Below are positions 27,225 to 35,612 of a stretch of DNA of 64,000 nucleotides, in pieces. Numbering within the stretch: position 1 is the first letter of the stretch; every line of letters begins with the position of its first letter. Position numbers and translations under genes: made by a program. Below the pieces are notes generated by a model. It did not search any database. It was not told the DNA's origin and saw only the letters and a list, made by a program, of their open reading frames with translations. The DNA comes from Hymenobacter cellulosilyticus (GTDB taxonomy: Bacteria > Bacteroidota > Bacteroidia > Cytophagales > Hymenobacteraceae), in NCBI RefSeq assembly GCF_022919215.1, contig NZ_CP095046.1, positions 2,036,501 to 2,100,500 on the forward strand, given 5' to 3'.

Positions 27225-27374
27225 TTGTGAGCAGCGCGAAGCAATCCGTCCTCTGCTAGTGACAACCGCTCTTTTACCAGAAAGCCCTTTACTCCTGCTG
27301 GAATAAAGGGCTTTCACTTAGGAATGCTCGGTACATTTCAGAGGACGGATTGCTTCGCGTTGCTCGCAATGACA
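27225..27374. repeat. Intergenic inverted repeat, family A, copy 1
   Basis: About 150 bp. The right arm reads AGAGGACGGATTGCTTCG and continues to GCTCGCAATGACA; the left arm matches it inside (GCGAAGCAATCCGTCCTCT) but is degenerate at its outer end. The centre holds a terminator hairpin. Copies at 54740 (inverted) and 58402 share both arms and centre. Confidence 0.8.
27280..27315. terminator. Terminator-like hairpin inside repeat A copy 1
   Basis: GAAAGCCCTTTA pairs with TAAAGGGCTTTC; A and T tracts on both sides make it potentially bidirectional. Confidence 0.55.
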
Positions 27375-27416
27375 CATTAAGTATTGGCGCATCAGCACAT
27401 TTGCCTCATTCGAGCA

Positions 27417-28087
27417 TCATTCGTAGCCGCGGTTATCCTTAAAGTTCTTGTTGTACTTCTGGCGGGCTTTTTCGGCGGCCTCGGCTTTCTCCTGAAGTCT
27501 AATAGCCTCCATCTTGCGGCGCTCCTGTCCTTCCCGGGAAAACTGGTCATAGATCAGGCTGATGGGGCTTGCCAACGTGGGAATCGGGTCACGAGGAGCA
27601 ATGGTATCAACGGGAAACAGCGGCTTGGGCGGCGGCGGGCGGCGTACGGCGTTGGCTGGGGCGTGGGTCGGCGCACATTGCGCAGGGCCCGGTTTATCGT
27701 CGACCGGTCGGGGCGGCCTTCCTGAATGCGCACTTCCCCGAGCTGAATACTGTCGCGCACCAAGTAAATCTGGACGACAATCTGGGACAGGCCGGTGCGG
27801 TCCAGGGGCAGGCGCTGGGGCTTGAAGCCCACGGCTCGAAACAGCAGCGTATCGGTATTGGATACAGTAATGCTGAAGTCGCCCTCGTTGTTGGCCACCG
27901 TGCCCTTGTTAGTGCCTTGTACAAAGACGGCCGCCCCGGGAATGGGCTTACGGTCTTTGGCTCCGGAAACTGTACCCGTCACGCGGACCTGCGCCAGGGC
28001 TACCCCAGCCCACAGCCACAGGCCGGCCAGCAGGCAGAGCGCCCGCGCTGCGCATAAATGCTGTAATACTTGAAAGAAACCCTTCAC
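27417..28087 (-). CDS. Carboxypeptidase-regulatory-like domain protein, secreted (one frame break)
   Basis: A GTG start at 28087 places a signal peptide at the front (MKGFFQVLQH ... LWLWAGVALAQ). The mature protein opens with a CarboxypepD_reg-like beta-sandwich (VRVTGTVSGAKDRKPIPGA ... FVQGTNKGTVANNEGDFSI). The C-terminal part is a charged helix (SREGQERRKMEAIRLQEKAE) ending KNFKDNRGYE. The frame breaks at the GGG run 27637-27639 (plus strand); one base restores RPPPPKPLFPVDTIAPRDP and about 223 residues. Bacteroidota encode many such envelope proteins of unknown role. The break falls in a Pro-rich linker, so the exact linker sequence is uncertain. Confidence 0.68.
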
Positions 28088-28285
28088 GAAACGGATAAGA
28101 ATACAAACGACTGGCAAAGTAGTTCCCAATGGAGCCCAAAACCCCGGGCACCGTTGCAGGTAGCAGTGCCGAAACAACGAAAAAACTCCCGCAAAGGTGC
28201 AGAGTCTGCCGCGAGAGTCCCACTTGCCGCTGCCGGGTTACGCCCGCTTTTAAGTTGGTAAAGAAGCTACCCTGACAGAAATAAA

Positions 28286-28315
28286 AAAAGCCCGATCGAC
28301 CAGACCGGGCTTTTT
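28286..28315 (-). terminator. Terminator for the lipoprotein gene at 28345
   Basis: AAAAGCCCG pairs with CGGGCTTTT around an 11-nt loop, 30 bp past the leftward stop; the A tract on the plus strand gives a U run in the transcript. Confidence 0.75.
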
Positions 28316-28344
28316 ATCTGCTAGTTCAGTGGTTTGGCAGATGC

Positions 28345-29007
28345 CTACTCCGTTTTGGTTTTGGTACCGTCGGCGGCTTTGGTTTTCACCTTGCCGTTGT
28401 CCTTTACCTTGAGCTTGTTGCCCTCGGCGTCCTTGGCCTTGAGCTTTTCCAGCTGCGTACCGTCCGACACAGAGCCGCTGGCCGACGAGCCCTCAGTCGA
28501 GGTGGTCGTGCTCGTTTCCGTGGTAGTCGTGGTGCTCATGTTCGAGTCATCCGTATTCGACGACATGGCCGAGTTGTCGTCCATGTAGTTCGACTCATCG
28601 TAGGCCGAGCGGTTGGTTTCGTAAGCCTGGTACTGGGTGGGGTCGGTGAAGATGGACTTGAATTCCGTGTCCGTTTCTGTGCTGGCCTCGCGCATCGCGG
28701 CGGCCATGCCGGTGGTATCTGTGGTGTACTGGTTGCGCAGCTCAGCCATGCGGCGGGCGCGGTTGTAGTAGGCCATTCGCACCCGCGAAACCGTAGCCGT
28801 ATCCTGAATTTTCAGGTCTGAGGCCATGCGGGTAGCAATGGTATTGGCCCGGGTGCGGTACTGCGAATCCATGTCACTGGTATTCATTGCCGTGCCTTCG
28901 GCCCCGTCGGTTACGGTGGTCGTAGAGGTATCGGTCGTCTTTTCCTGCGAGCAGGCCGCCATGGTGAGTGCCCCGGCACACGACAACAGCAAGAGGGTCT
29001 TTTTCAT
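28345..29007 (-). CDS. Lipoprotein with Ser/Thr-rich linker and basic tail, unknown function
   Basis: Lipoprotein signal with Cys19 (GALTMAACSQE). Residues about 50-140 form a helical region with many Arg and Tyr (VRMAYYNRARRMAELRNQY), reminiscent of small periplasmic helical proteins in this phylum. A Ser/Thr/Asp-rich linker follows (TTTTTETSTTTSTEGSS), and the final 35 residues are Lys-rich (LKVKDNGKVKTKAADGTK). The GKVKTKA heptapeptide is shared with the repeat protein at 24921-25460, 3 kb away; the two differ otherwise. No family is assigned. No frame break. Confidence 0.72.
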   Translation of the reverse strand: MKKTLLLLSCAGALTMAACSQEKTTDTSTTTVTDGAEGTAMNTSDMDSQYRTRANTIATRMASDLKIQDTATVSRVRMAYYNRARRMAELRNQYTTDTTGMAAAMREASTETDTEFKSIFTDPTQYQAYETNRSAYDESNYMDDNSAMSSNTDDSNMSTTTTTETSTTTSTEGSSASGSVSDGTQLEKLKAKDAEGNKLKVKDNGKVKTKAADGTKTKTE

Positions 29008-29105
29008 AGAAGAGAAGTCGAGAGTTGTGAGAGAGAAATCAAAATTGCTGAGGACTATACGCGGCAGTAAATTGCCCGGTTGCTCCTGGTGAAGTTGGAA
29101 AATAA

Positions 29106-29138
29106 AAAAAGCGACTAGGAATAATCCTAGCCGCTTTT
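29106..29138 (-). terminator. Terminator for the metallophosphoesterase gene
   Basis: AGCGACTAGGA pairs with TCCTAGCCGCT (one mismatch) around ATAA, with A and T tracts at both ends. Confidence 0.8.
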
Positions 29139-29160
29139 TCGCGGAGAAAAATTGTTGAGC

Positions 29161-30403
29161 TTAGGCCCGTCGTAGCTCAAACACGGTGATTTCGGGCAGG
29201 AAGCCCACCCGGCCGGGGTAGCCGATAAAGCCCAGACCGGCATTGACGTACAGGTACTGCTTGCCGCGCTGGTACAGGCCGGCCCACTGCTTGTAGGCGT
29301 ATTGCACCGGGCTCCACTTCAGAAACGACAGGTTGACGCCAAACTGCATGCCGTGGGTATGGCCCGAGAGCGTGAGGTCAATGTCCTCGTACTGATGCAC
29401 TTCGCCGTCCCAGTGGGAGGGGTCGTGGGAGAGCAGGATTTTGAAGGGGCATCGGCCTGGGAATGAGCCTTGGCCAGGTCGCCGTACTTAGGAAAGCCCA
29501 TGCGGGCACCCCAGTTCTGCACCCCGATGACGGCAATTTTCTCACCGTTGCGCTCAATGTGGTGGCTTTCGTCGAGCATCAGCTTCCAGCCGATTTTGGC
29601 GTGGTTCTGCTTCAGACGAGCCAAGTTGGCTTCCTTAGCCGCCCGGCCGCCCTGCTCGTTCCAGTTGATGTAGTCGGCGTAGTCGTGGTTGCCCAGCACC
29701 GACAGAATTGGCAGCTTGGACTGAATGCCGGCCAGCGTGTCGATGTGCTCTTCCACTTCGTGGGCGTAGTTGTTTACCAGGTCGCCGGTCATGAAGATTA
29801 GGTCGGCGTTCTGCTTGTTGATCATGTCTACAGCACGGCGCAGCGGCTCTTTCGACTGAAAGGAGCCCGTGTGCAAGTCCGAAATCTGCAGCAGGGTAAA
29901 GCCGTCGAAGGAAGCGGGCAGGTTGGGGAAGCGCAGGGTCACGCGTTTCACGGTGTAGTCGGTGCCGCCCTTTACCATGCCCCAGATCAGGGCTACGAAG
30001 GGAATAGCACCCAGTACCAAAGCCAGCTTGCTGATAAACTCACTGCGGGAAATGGCCGGCCCACCGGCGGTGCCGTCGGACTGGGCCATCTTTTGGTACG
30101 CCCAGCGCCCTACCCGCACGATATCCTCGATGAGCAGGGGCAGCAGAATCACGATTTTGGCCGCTATCATAGCCAGCATTAGTCCCCGAAGTAGGAGCGG
30201 AACGAGGCGTGCTGGGTGCGGTTCATCAGGGCCCAGAAGCCCAGACCCCAGATGCCGATTGTGAGCAGCCAGTACAGGGCCGAGGCCGCCTTGCGGGTTA
30301 CGGGAGTGGCGCTTTGCAGCGCGGTGCGCACGGCCTGAAAGCCGTACCATTCGGCCACCAGAATCAGCAGCAGAAAGAAGATACCAGAAAGAGAACGAAA
30401 CAT
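29161..30403 (-). CDS. Membrane-anchored metallophosphoesterase (two frame breaks)
   Basis: Calcineurin-like phosphoesterase. Four N-terminal membrane helices (FFLLLILVAEWYG, ALYWLLTIGIWGLGFWAL, LMLAMIAAKIVILLPLL, LALVLGAIPFVALIWG) precede a catalytic domain with the full metal-site set: ISDLHTG, MTGDLVNN, VLGNHDYAD, LLSHDPSHWD and LSGHTHGMQ. The order matches YkuE-like enzymes. Two breaks, at the C run 30184-30187 and the G run 29446-29449 (plus-strand positions), are each repaired by one base, giving about 414 residues from an ATG at 30403. Substrates could be lipid phosphates or nucleotides. Divergent from radC, with 111 bp between the starts. Confidence 0.85.
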
Positions 30404-30514
30404 ATGGGGGATAAAAGCTCCGGGAACGGCCTGCTAAAGCAAGCCCGTGTATCAACGAAGACGATGGAATCGGGTTTTTACTTTATTTTCCGGTCACTAC
30501 AACAAGTATACCTT

Positions 30515-31278
30515 ATGCAAGAGTTTGACAATCTGACCAGAAAACTATCCTTGCCGGACGCCGAAGCTGCCAATCCGGTGTATTACCAGACCCCGCCAGC
30601 TTCAGCATCAAGAGCTGGGCCGAGGAAGACCGGCCCCGCGAAAAACTGATGCAGAAAGGCCGCACAGCCCTTTCCGACGCCGAGCTGATGGCCATTCTGC
30701 TGGGCTCGGGCACGGCCAAGCTCTCGGCCGTGGACGTGGCCAAGCTAATCTTGGCCGCCGTGAAAAATGACTTGAACGAGCTGGCCCGACTATCGGTCAA
30801 GGAGCTAATGCGCCACAAGGGCATCGGCGAAGCCAAAGCCATTACCATCGTGGCCGCTTTGGAGCTGGGAAGGCGGCGCAAGGAAACGGCCGCCGCGGCC
30901 CGCACCACCATCACCTGCTCCCTGGACATCTACAACCTGGTGCGGCCCAACCTGCAGGATTTGCCTCACGAAGAGTTCTGGGTGATTCTGCTGAACCGGG
31001 CCAACGTGGTGATGCGCAAAACCAGCGTGAGCAGCGGGGGAGTGGCCGGTACCGTGGCCGACCCCAAGATGATTTTTAAGGAAGCCCTGGAACAACTGGC
31101 CAGCAGCATCATTCTGGTCCATAACCACCCCAGCGGCAACCGCCAGCCTTCGGCCGCCGACATAGCCCTGACCCGCAAACTCAAGGAAGGCGGGCAGTTT
31201 CTGGATTTGCCCGTGCTCGACCACCTCATCTACACCGACCACGGGTACTACAGCTTCGCCGACGAGAATATTCTGTAA
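30515..31278 (+). CDS. radC: RadC family JAB-domain protein (one frame break)
   Basis: UPF0758 protein with a helix-hairpin-helix at about residues 60-120 (LMRHKGIGEAKAITIVAALELG) and a C-terminal MPN/JAB domain with the metal motif HNHPSGNRQPSAAD. The conserved N-terminal block SIKSWAEEDRPREKL is out of frame with the ATG at 30515; one C added at 30591-30594 joins MQEFDNLTRKLSLPD to it through YQTPASFSIKSW. The next internal ATG at 30649 would lose that block. Length about 254 residues, slightly longer than usual because of the N-terminal extension. The role in DNA repair is historical; the molecular activity is uncertain. Confidence 0.88.
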
Positions 31279-31334
31279 GGTTGGAGTCGCCCGTAGCGCA
31301 AACTGTGCGGTTTGGACTACGGGCGACTCCAACC
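31279..31334. repeat. Perfect 18-bp inverted repeat after radC
   Basis: GGTTGGAGTCGCCCGTAG and its exact reverse complement flank a 20-bp centre that is itself partly palindromic (CGCAAACTGTGCGGTTTGG). It begins right at the radC stop and could end that transcript. Its shape suggests another REP-like family; only one copy is in the window. Confidence 0.65.
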
Positions 31335-31367
31335 TTTAGTGGCAGATGCTTTGCCAGGTCTGGGTGC

Positions 31368-31375
31368 TACCTTTG
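31368..31375 (+). promoter_or_regulatory. Bacteroidota -7 box for the DUF1684 gene
   Basis: TACCTTTG matches the TAnnTTTG consensus of the phylum's primary sigma factor. It lies 8 bp before the ATG at 31384, so the transcript would have almost no leader. The nearest TTTG is 14 bp upstream, a short spacing. Confidence 0.45.
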
Positions 31376-31383
31376 CGCCTGCT

Positions 31384-32025
31384 ATGCGCATCAACCCCAA
31401 ACTTCTCATCGGCCTGGGCCTGCTGGTCGTCTTTGCCTACTTTCTGCAGGACCTCGTGCTGGGCCACGACCAATACGCCACCGGCATCCAGAAAGCCCGG
31501 ACCGAGAAAAACAACTCCTTCCGGCGAATGAAGGACTCGCCGCTCAACGCCGAGCAGCGCGACCATTTCGACTCGCTGCAGTACTTCGCGCCCGACAAAG
31601 CCTTCCGCGTGACGGCCCAGCTGGAGCGGTTTGCCCGACCCGATACCATTGCCATGCCGCTCACCGATGGCAAAGCCGACAAGTATTTGCGCTGGGGCAA
31701 GGCTTTGTTTACGCTTAATGAGCAACCCCAGCAGCTGGTTTTGTTTCTGAAGGTGAATGACGAAAACCCCGAGCTGTTCGTGCCCTTTACCGACAAAACC
31801 AACGGCTTCGACACCTACGGCGGCGGCCGCTACCTCGACGTGGCCCTGCCGGCCGAGCAGGACAAGGAAGTGGTGCTGGACTTCAACGGGGCTTACAACC
31901 CCTTCTGTGCCTACAACAACGAGTATGCCTGCCCCGTGCCGCCGGCCGACAACCGCCTAGCCATACCCATTCCGGCCGGGGAGAAAAGCTTCCCCGAGGA
32001 AGACCATACCGGCCACTCGCACTAG
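31384..32025 (+). CDS. DUF1684 domain protein, membrane-anchored
   Basis: About 213 residues. One N-terminal hydrophobic helix (LLIGLGLLVVFAYFLQDLV) acts as anchor or uncleaved signal. The rest matches the DUF1684 family: an N-terminal region with KNNSFRRMKDSPL and DSLQYFAPD, then a beta-rich core ending in the conserved GGGRYLDVALP, VVLDFNGAYNPFCAYN and NEYACPVPP blocks. The Cys and Tyr residues of the last block are invariant in the family. Function unknown. A His/Glu tail (EEDHTGHSH) might bind metal. The ATG is chosen to keep the helix at the very N-terminus. Confidence 0.85.
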   Translation: MRINPKLLIGLGLLVVFAYFLQDLVLGHDQYATGIQKARTEKNNSFRRMKDSPLNAEQRDHFDSLQYFAPDKAFRVTAQLERFARPDTIAMPLTDGKADKYLRWGKALFTLNEQPQQLVLFLKVNDENPELFVPFTDKTNGFDTYGGGRYLDVALPAEQDKEVVLDFNGAYNPFCAYNNEYACPVPPADNRLAIPIPAGEKSFPEEDHTGHSH

Positions 32026-32028
32026 GTT

Positions 32029-32057
32029 TTTGCCGCCCGCCCGAATCCGTACCTTTG
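32029..32057 (+). promoter_or_regulatory. Bacteroidota-type promoter for pheT
   Basis: TTTG at 32029-32032 and TACCTTTG at 32050-32057 are 17 bp apart, close to the TTTG-N19-TAnnTTTG consensus. The start codon is 60 bp further on. Confidence 0.6.
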
Positions 32058-32116
32058 CCCCGCCCGTGCCCAGCTGTTTGCTGAGGGCAGAGCTTCTTGC
32101 TAATTGACTTCTACCG

Positions 32117-34552
32117 ATGAAAATATCCCTCGACTGGCTCCGCACCCTGATTCCGACCGACAAATCCGCCGTGGAACTCGGCCAGCTGCTTACCGGCTCC
32201 GGCCTGGAAGTAGAGGGGATTGAGGAACTGGAAAGCATCCCCGGCGGCCTGCGCGGCCTGGTGCTGGGCACGGTGCTCACCTGCGAAAAGCACCCCGACG
32301 CCGACAAGCTCAGCCTGACCACCGTGGACGTGGGCGACGGTACGCCCCGCAATATCGTGTGCGGCGCGGCCAACGTCCGGACCGGTCTGAAAGTGGTGGT
32401 AGCCCTGGAAGGCGCCCAGCTGTACCCGGTGAGCGGGGAGCCGTTCAAAATCAAGAAGTCCAAGATTCGCGGCGCGGCTTCCGAAGGCATGATTTGCGCC
32501 GAGGATGAAATTGGCCTGGGCACTTCCCACGCCGGCGTCATGGAGCTGGACACCGACCTGCCCAACGGTACGCCGGCCGCCGAGTACTTCGGTCTGGGCT
32601 CCGACTCGGTTTACGAAATCGGCCTGACGCCCAACCGTGCCGACGCGGCCTCGCACTACGGGGTGGCCCGGGAGCTGCGCGCCCTGCTGCGCCAGCCCTG
32701 CCAGCTGCCCGACATCAGCCAGTTTCACGCTCCGGCCTCGGCCGAGCAGAACATTACGGTTGAAATTCAGGACGCGGAAGCCAGTCCGCGCTACGCCGGT
32801 CTGCTGCTGGAGAATGTGCAGGTAGGCCCGTCGCCGGAATGGCTGCAGCGCCGCCTGCGCAGCATCGGGTTGTCGCCCATCAACAACGTGGTAGACGTGA
32901 CCAACTTTGTGCTCCACGAACTGGGGCAGCCCCTGCACGCCTTCGACGCCGACCAGATTACGGGCAACAAAATCATCGTGAAGCGGGCCGCGGAAGGAGA
33001 GAAGTTCATCACCCTGGACGGTACCGAACGAACCCTGAAAGCCGCCGACCTCGTCATTGCCGATGCCAATGGCGCGCCCATGGCCCTGGCCGGCGTGTTC
33101 GGGGGCAAAACCTCCGGCGTGTCGGACGCTACCACCCGCGTGTTCCTGGAAAGCGCCTACTTCCAGCCGGCGGCCGTGCGCAAAACCTCCCAGGTACACC
33201 AGCTCAAAACCGACGCTTCGTTCCGCTTCGAGCGGGGCACCGACCCGCACATGGTGCCCGTGGCCCTGAAGCGCGCTGCCCTGCTGCTCCAGGAAGTAGC
33301 CGGCGCTACTATTGCCGCGCCCATCGTGGATGAGTACCTGCAGCCCATCAGCCACACGCCCGTGCGCCTGCGCCTGCCCCGCGTCGAGCGGCTGGTGGGC
33401 CAGTTCATTGCGCCCGAACGGATCCGTCAGATTCTCACCGACCTCGACATTCTCATTGCCGAAGAAAGCACCGACGCAGCCGGCCACGCTGAGTGGATCT
33501 TGAGCGTGCCCCCGCACAAGGTGGACGTAACCCGGGAGGCCGACGTTATTGAGGAAATTCTGCGCATCTACGGCTACAACCACGTAGCCTTGCGGCCCCA
33601 CAACTCGGCCTCTTACCTGGCCAAATTCCCCAACCCCGACCCCGAAGTGCTGCGCCAGAACACGGCCCGTCTGCTCAGCGGCCAGGGTTTCTCGGAAATC
33701 ATTACCAACTCGCTGACCAACTCGCTTTACTTTGAGAAAGAAGGGGAGAAGGACGAGACCCTGGTGCCGGTGCTCAACTTCAACAGCGCCGACCTGAACG
33801 TGATGCGCCCCACCATGCTGCACTCCGGCCTGGAAATTATCCGCTACAACGTCAACCGTCGGCAGCGCGACCTGAAGCTCTACGAGTTCGGCAAAACCTA
33901 CCACCGCGAAGCCGAGGGCAAGTACACCGAGAAAAACAAGCTGGTTATCTTCCTGAGTGGCAATGCCGCCGCCGAAACCTGGCAGCAGAAGTCGGATAAA
34001 GCAACTTTCCACCAGCTGGCTGCCGCCGTGCAGCAGGTTCTGGCCTCCTTCGGCTTTGCCCAGCCCGCTTCCCAGTCCGTGCAGCACCCGTATCTGGCCG
34101 GCGGCCTCACCTTGCTGGCCCAGAACCAGCCGGTGGCCTACCTGGGCGCCGTGTCGCCCGCCATCCTCAAGCGCCTCGATGTGAGCCAGGCCGTGTGGTA
34201 CGCCGAGCTTGACTGGGACTGGCTCATGAAGAAGTACAAAAACACGCTCACCGCGAAGGAATTAGCCAAGTTCCCCGAGGTGCGCCGGGACCTGTCGCTG
34301 GTTGTCGACCGGACCGTGACCTTCGACCAGCTCCGCCAGATTGCCCAGCGTACCGAGAAGAAGCTGCTGCAAAGCGTGAACGTGTTCGACGTGTACGAGG
34401 GCGAAAACCTGGGCGCGGGCAAGAAGTCGTACTCCGTCAGCTTCACCCTGCAGGACCCCACCCAGACGCTCACCGACCAGGCCATCGACTCCGTGATGCA
34501 GCGCCTTATCGGCCAGTTCGAAAAGCAGGCCGGGGCACTGATCCGGAAGTAA
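32117..34552 (+). CDS. pheT: Phenylalanine--tRNA ligase beta subunit
   Basis: Beta chain of the alpha2beta2 enzyme that charges tRNA-Phe. 811 residues, the normal length, intact. In order: tRNA-binding OB fold (about 40-155, VLTCEKHPDADKLSL), B3/B4 editing region (about 200-395, with SIGLSPINNVVDVTNFVLHE), B5 domain (about 400-475), catalytic-like core (about 480-690) and the C-terminal anticodon-binding FDX-ACB fold (about 715-808, EVRRDLSLVVDRTVTFDQL). The alpha subunit gene is not adjacent, as is common in Bacteroidota. It has a recognisable promoter and is followed by repeats, so it is monocistronic. Confidence 0.97.
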   Translation: MKISLDWLRTLIPTDKSAVELGQLLTGSGLEVEGIEELESIPGGLRGLVLGTVLTCEKHPDADKLSLTTVDVGDGTPRNIVCGAANVRTGLKVVVALEGAQLYPVSGEPFKIKKSKIRGAASEGMICAEDEIGLGTSHAGVMELDTDLPNGTPAAEYFGLGSDSVYEIGLTPNRADAASHYGVARELRALLRQPCQLPDISQFHAPASAEQNITVEIQDAEASPRYAGLLLENVQVGPSPEWLQRRLRSIGLSPINNVVDVTNFVLHELGQPLHAFDADQITGNKIIVKRAAEGEKFITLDGTERTLKAADLVIADANGAPMALAGVFGGKTSGVSDATTRVFLESAYFQPAAVRKTSQVHQLKTDASFRFERGTDPHMVPVALKRAALLLQEVAGATIAAPIVDEYLQPISHTPVRLRLPRVERLVGQFIAPERIRQILTDLDILIAEESTDAAGHAEWILSVPPHKVDVTREADVIEEILRIYGYNHVALRPHNSASYLAKFPNPDPEVLRQNTARLLSGQGFSEIITNSLTNSLYFEKEGEKDETLVPVLNFNSADLNVMRPTMLHSGLEIIRYNVNRRQRDLKLYEFGKTYHREAEGKYTEKNKLVIFLSGNAAAETWQQKSDKATFHQLAAAVQQVLASFGFAQPASQSVQHPYLAGGLTLLAQNQPVAYLGAVSPAILKRLDVSQAVWYAELDWDWLMKKYKNTLTAKELAKFPEVRRDLSLVVDRTVTFDQLRQIAQRTEKKLLQSVNVFDVYEGENLGAGKKSYSVSFTLQDPTQTLTDQAIDSVMQRLIGQFEKQAGALIRK

Positions 34553-34563
34553 GTATAACAGGA

Positions 34564-34589
34564 CGTCATGCTGAGCTTGTCGAAGCATC
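34564..34589. repeat. Intergenic repeat family B, truncated copy
   Basis: CGTCATGCTGAGCTTGTCG and the following GAAGCATC match one arm of the element at 15258, with part of its interior (ACCGCTTCGTTG). The opposite arm is missing; the copy is cut where the 34618 element begins. Confidence 0.6.
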
Positions 34590-34617
34590 TTTACCGCTTC
34601 GTTGCTCACTAAGGAAC

Positions 34618-34713
34618 GTCATGTCGACCAACGGGAGACATCTCGCGTGCTGAGGTTACAAGAGTAATCGGGTTACCATTGCACGCGAGATGTCTCCCGT
34701 TGGTCGACATGAC
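34618..34713. repeat. Perfect 33-bp inverted repeat, family D
   Basis: The arms start GTCATGTCGACCAACGGG and end GACATCTCGCGTGC. The arm at 34681-34713 is an exact reverse complement over all 33 bp, separated by 30 bp. A stem this long without mismatch points to recent insertion or selection on the structure. Confidence 0.8.
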
Positions 34714-34870
34714 CGTTTAGGTTACGCTATTTGCAACTCTACACAAGTAAACTCCCTGGCCCTTTTTGGTGTTAAGGGCGGTTGACTTCCAGACCTAAAG
34801 CACAACTTTAACTGCGAAGTACCAGAGCCCGTAACTTCGTCTTACATTAGCCTTCAAAAATTTCTGTTCG

Positions 34871-35167
34871 ATGGCCTCTTCCAAGCAACTTGCCCAACTA
34901 GACCGCTTAGAGCGTCAGGTGACGTCTTTAGTAGCTGCCTATCAGGGCTTGCGCGAGGACCTGGCCGATGCCCAGACCACCATTCAACAGCTCCGGGCCG
35001 ACGTGCGCGACCGGGAGCGGCAGTTGAAGGATTTCCAGAATCAAGAGAATATCGCTAAACTTGTCAATACCATAGCAGGGGAACCTGCCAACGCAAACGA
35101 GCTGAAACTTCGCCTCAACGAATATATCCGCGAAATAGATAAGTGCCTTGCCTACTTGAGAGAGTAA
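34871..35167 (+). CDS. Small coiled-coil protein upstream of zapA (ZapB-like candidate)
   Basis: 98 residues, almost wholly coiled coil (LDRLERQVTSLVAAYQGLRE, then TTIQQLRADVRDRERQLKD), no signal peptide. It ends 31 bp before zapA in the same direction and is surely co-transcribed. The position and size fit a ZapB-like partner that cross-links ZapA to the FtsZ ring, though the sequence gives no direct family hit by eye. The C-terminal half (NELKLRLNEYIREIDKCLAYLRE) looks like the conserved interaction end. Confidence 0.75.
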   Translation: MASSKQLAQLDRLERQVTSLVAAYQGLREDLADAQTTIQQLRADVRDRERQLKDFQNQENIAKLVNTIAGEPANANELKLRLNEYIREIDKCLAYLRE

Positions 35168-35198
35168 CAAACCTTACATCCCACGACTGCTGCTCCCG

Positions 35199-35489
35199 AT
35201 GAGCGAACTTTCCATCAAAATACGCATTGCCGACCGGGATTACCCTATGCGGGTAGCACCCCAGGAAGAGGAGCGCCTGCGCATGGCAGGCCGCCTCTTG
35301 GGTGAGCGGATCAAGGAATTTCGCGAGCAGTACGGCATTCAGGACAAGCAGGATCTGCTGGCCATGATTGCCTTGTCCACCATGGCTGACAGCTTGAAAG
35401 TCAGCAAGGAAAAGGACGGCACCGATGCGGCTCTCACCGAACGCCTCGCGCGTTTGGACGAGCTGCTTTCGGGAGTGGTGCTGGGCTAA
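35199..35489 (+). CDS. zapA: Cell division protein ZapA
   Basis: 96-residue FtsZ-ring stabiliser. The N-terminal globular part (SIKIRIADRDYPMRVAPQEEERL) and the helical C-terminus (LLAMIALSTMADSLKVSKE) are the ZapA pattern. It sits between a coiled-coil gene and rny, the usual order in the phylum. The stop codon begins a segment with strong secondary structure (35488-35578). Confidence 0.9.
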   Translation: MSELSIKIRIADRDYPMRVAPQEEERLRMAGRLLGERIKEFREQYGIQDKQDLLAMIALSTMADSLKVSKEKDGTDAALTERLARLDELLSGVVLG

Positions 35490-35578
35490 ACGCACTGGCG
35501 CCGGCATAGTTTCAGACTCGAATCGGGTGGGGCAATCGGCTCCGCCATTCGTTCGTCGTCGGCAGTATTTTCCGTGTT
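35488..35578 (+). ncRNA. Candidate structured RNA between zapA and rny (6S-like position and shape)
   Basis: The spacer folds on paper into one long hairpin. A closing stem ACTGGCGCCGGC pairs with GTCGTCGGCAGT (two mismatches); an unpaired 5' bulge ATAGTTTCAGACT opens the middle; an upper stem CGAAT + GGTGGGG pairs with CTCCGCC + ATTCG around a 7-nt loop; and outer AACGC can pair with GTGTT. A long rod with a large central bubble, immediately downstream of zapA, recalls 6S RNA, whose gene follows zapA in Proteobacteria. At about 90 nt it is only half the usual 6S length, so the identity is open. Confidence 0.4.
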
Positions 35579-35612
35579 ATGGTTTTTCCCCACCCCCTAA
35601 AACCATAGCTCA

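Larger units (their letters stand above)
34553..34870. other. Non-coding stretch between pheT and the zapA operon
   Basis: 318 bp without a gene. It holds a truncated family B repeat (34564-34589) and a perfect long inverted repeat (34618-34713). The remaining 150 bp before 34871 should contain the promoter of the coiled-coil/zapA operon; TAACTTCG at about 34830 is the nearest match to a -7 box but is imperfect. Confidence 0.6.
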
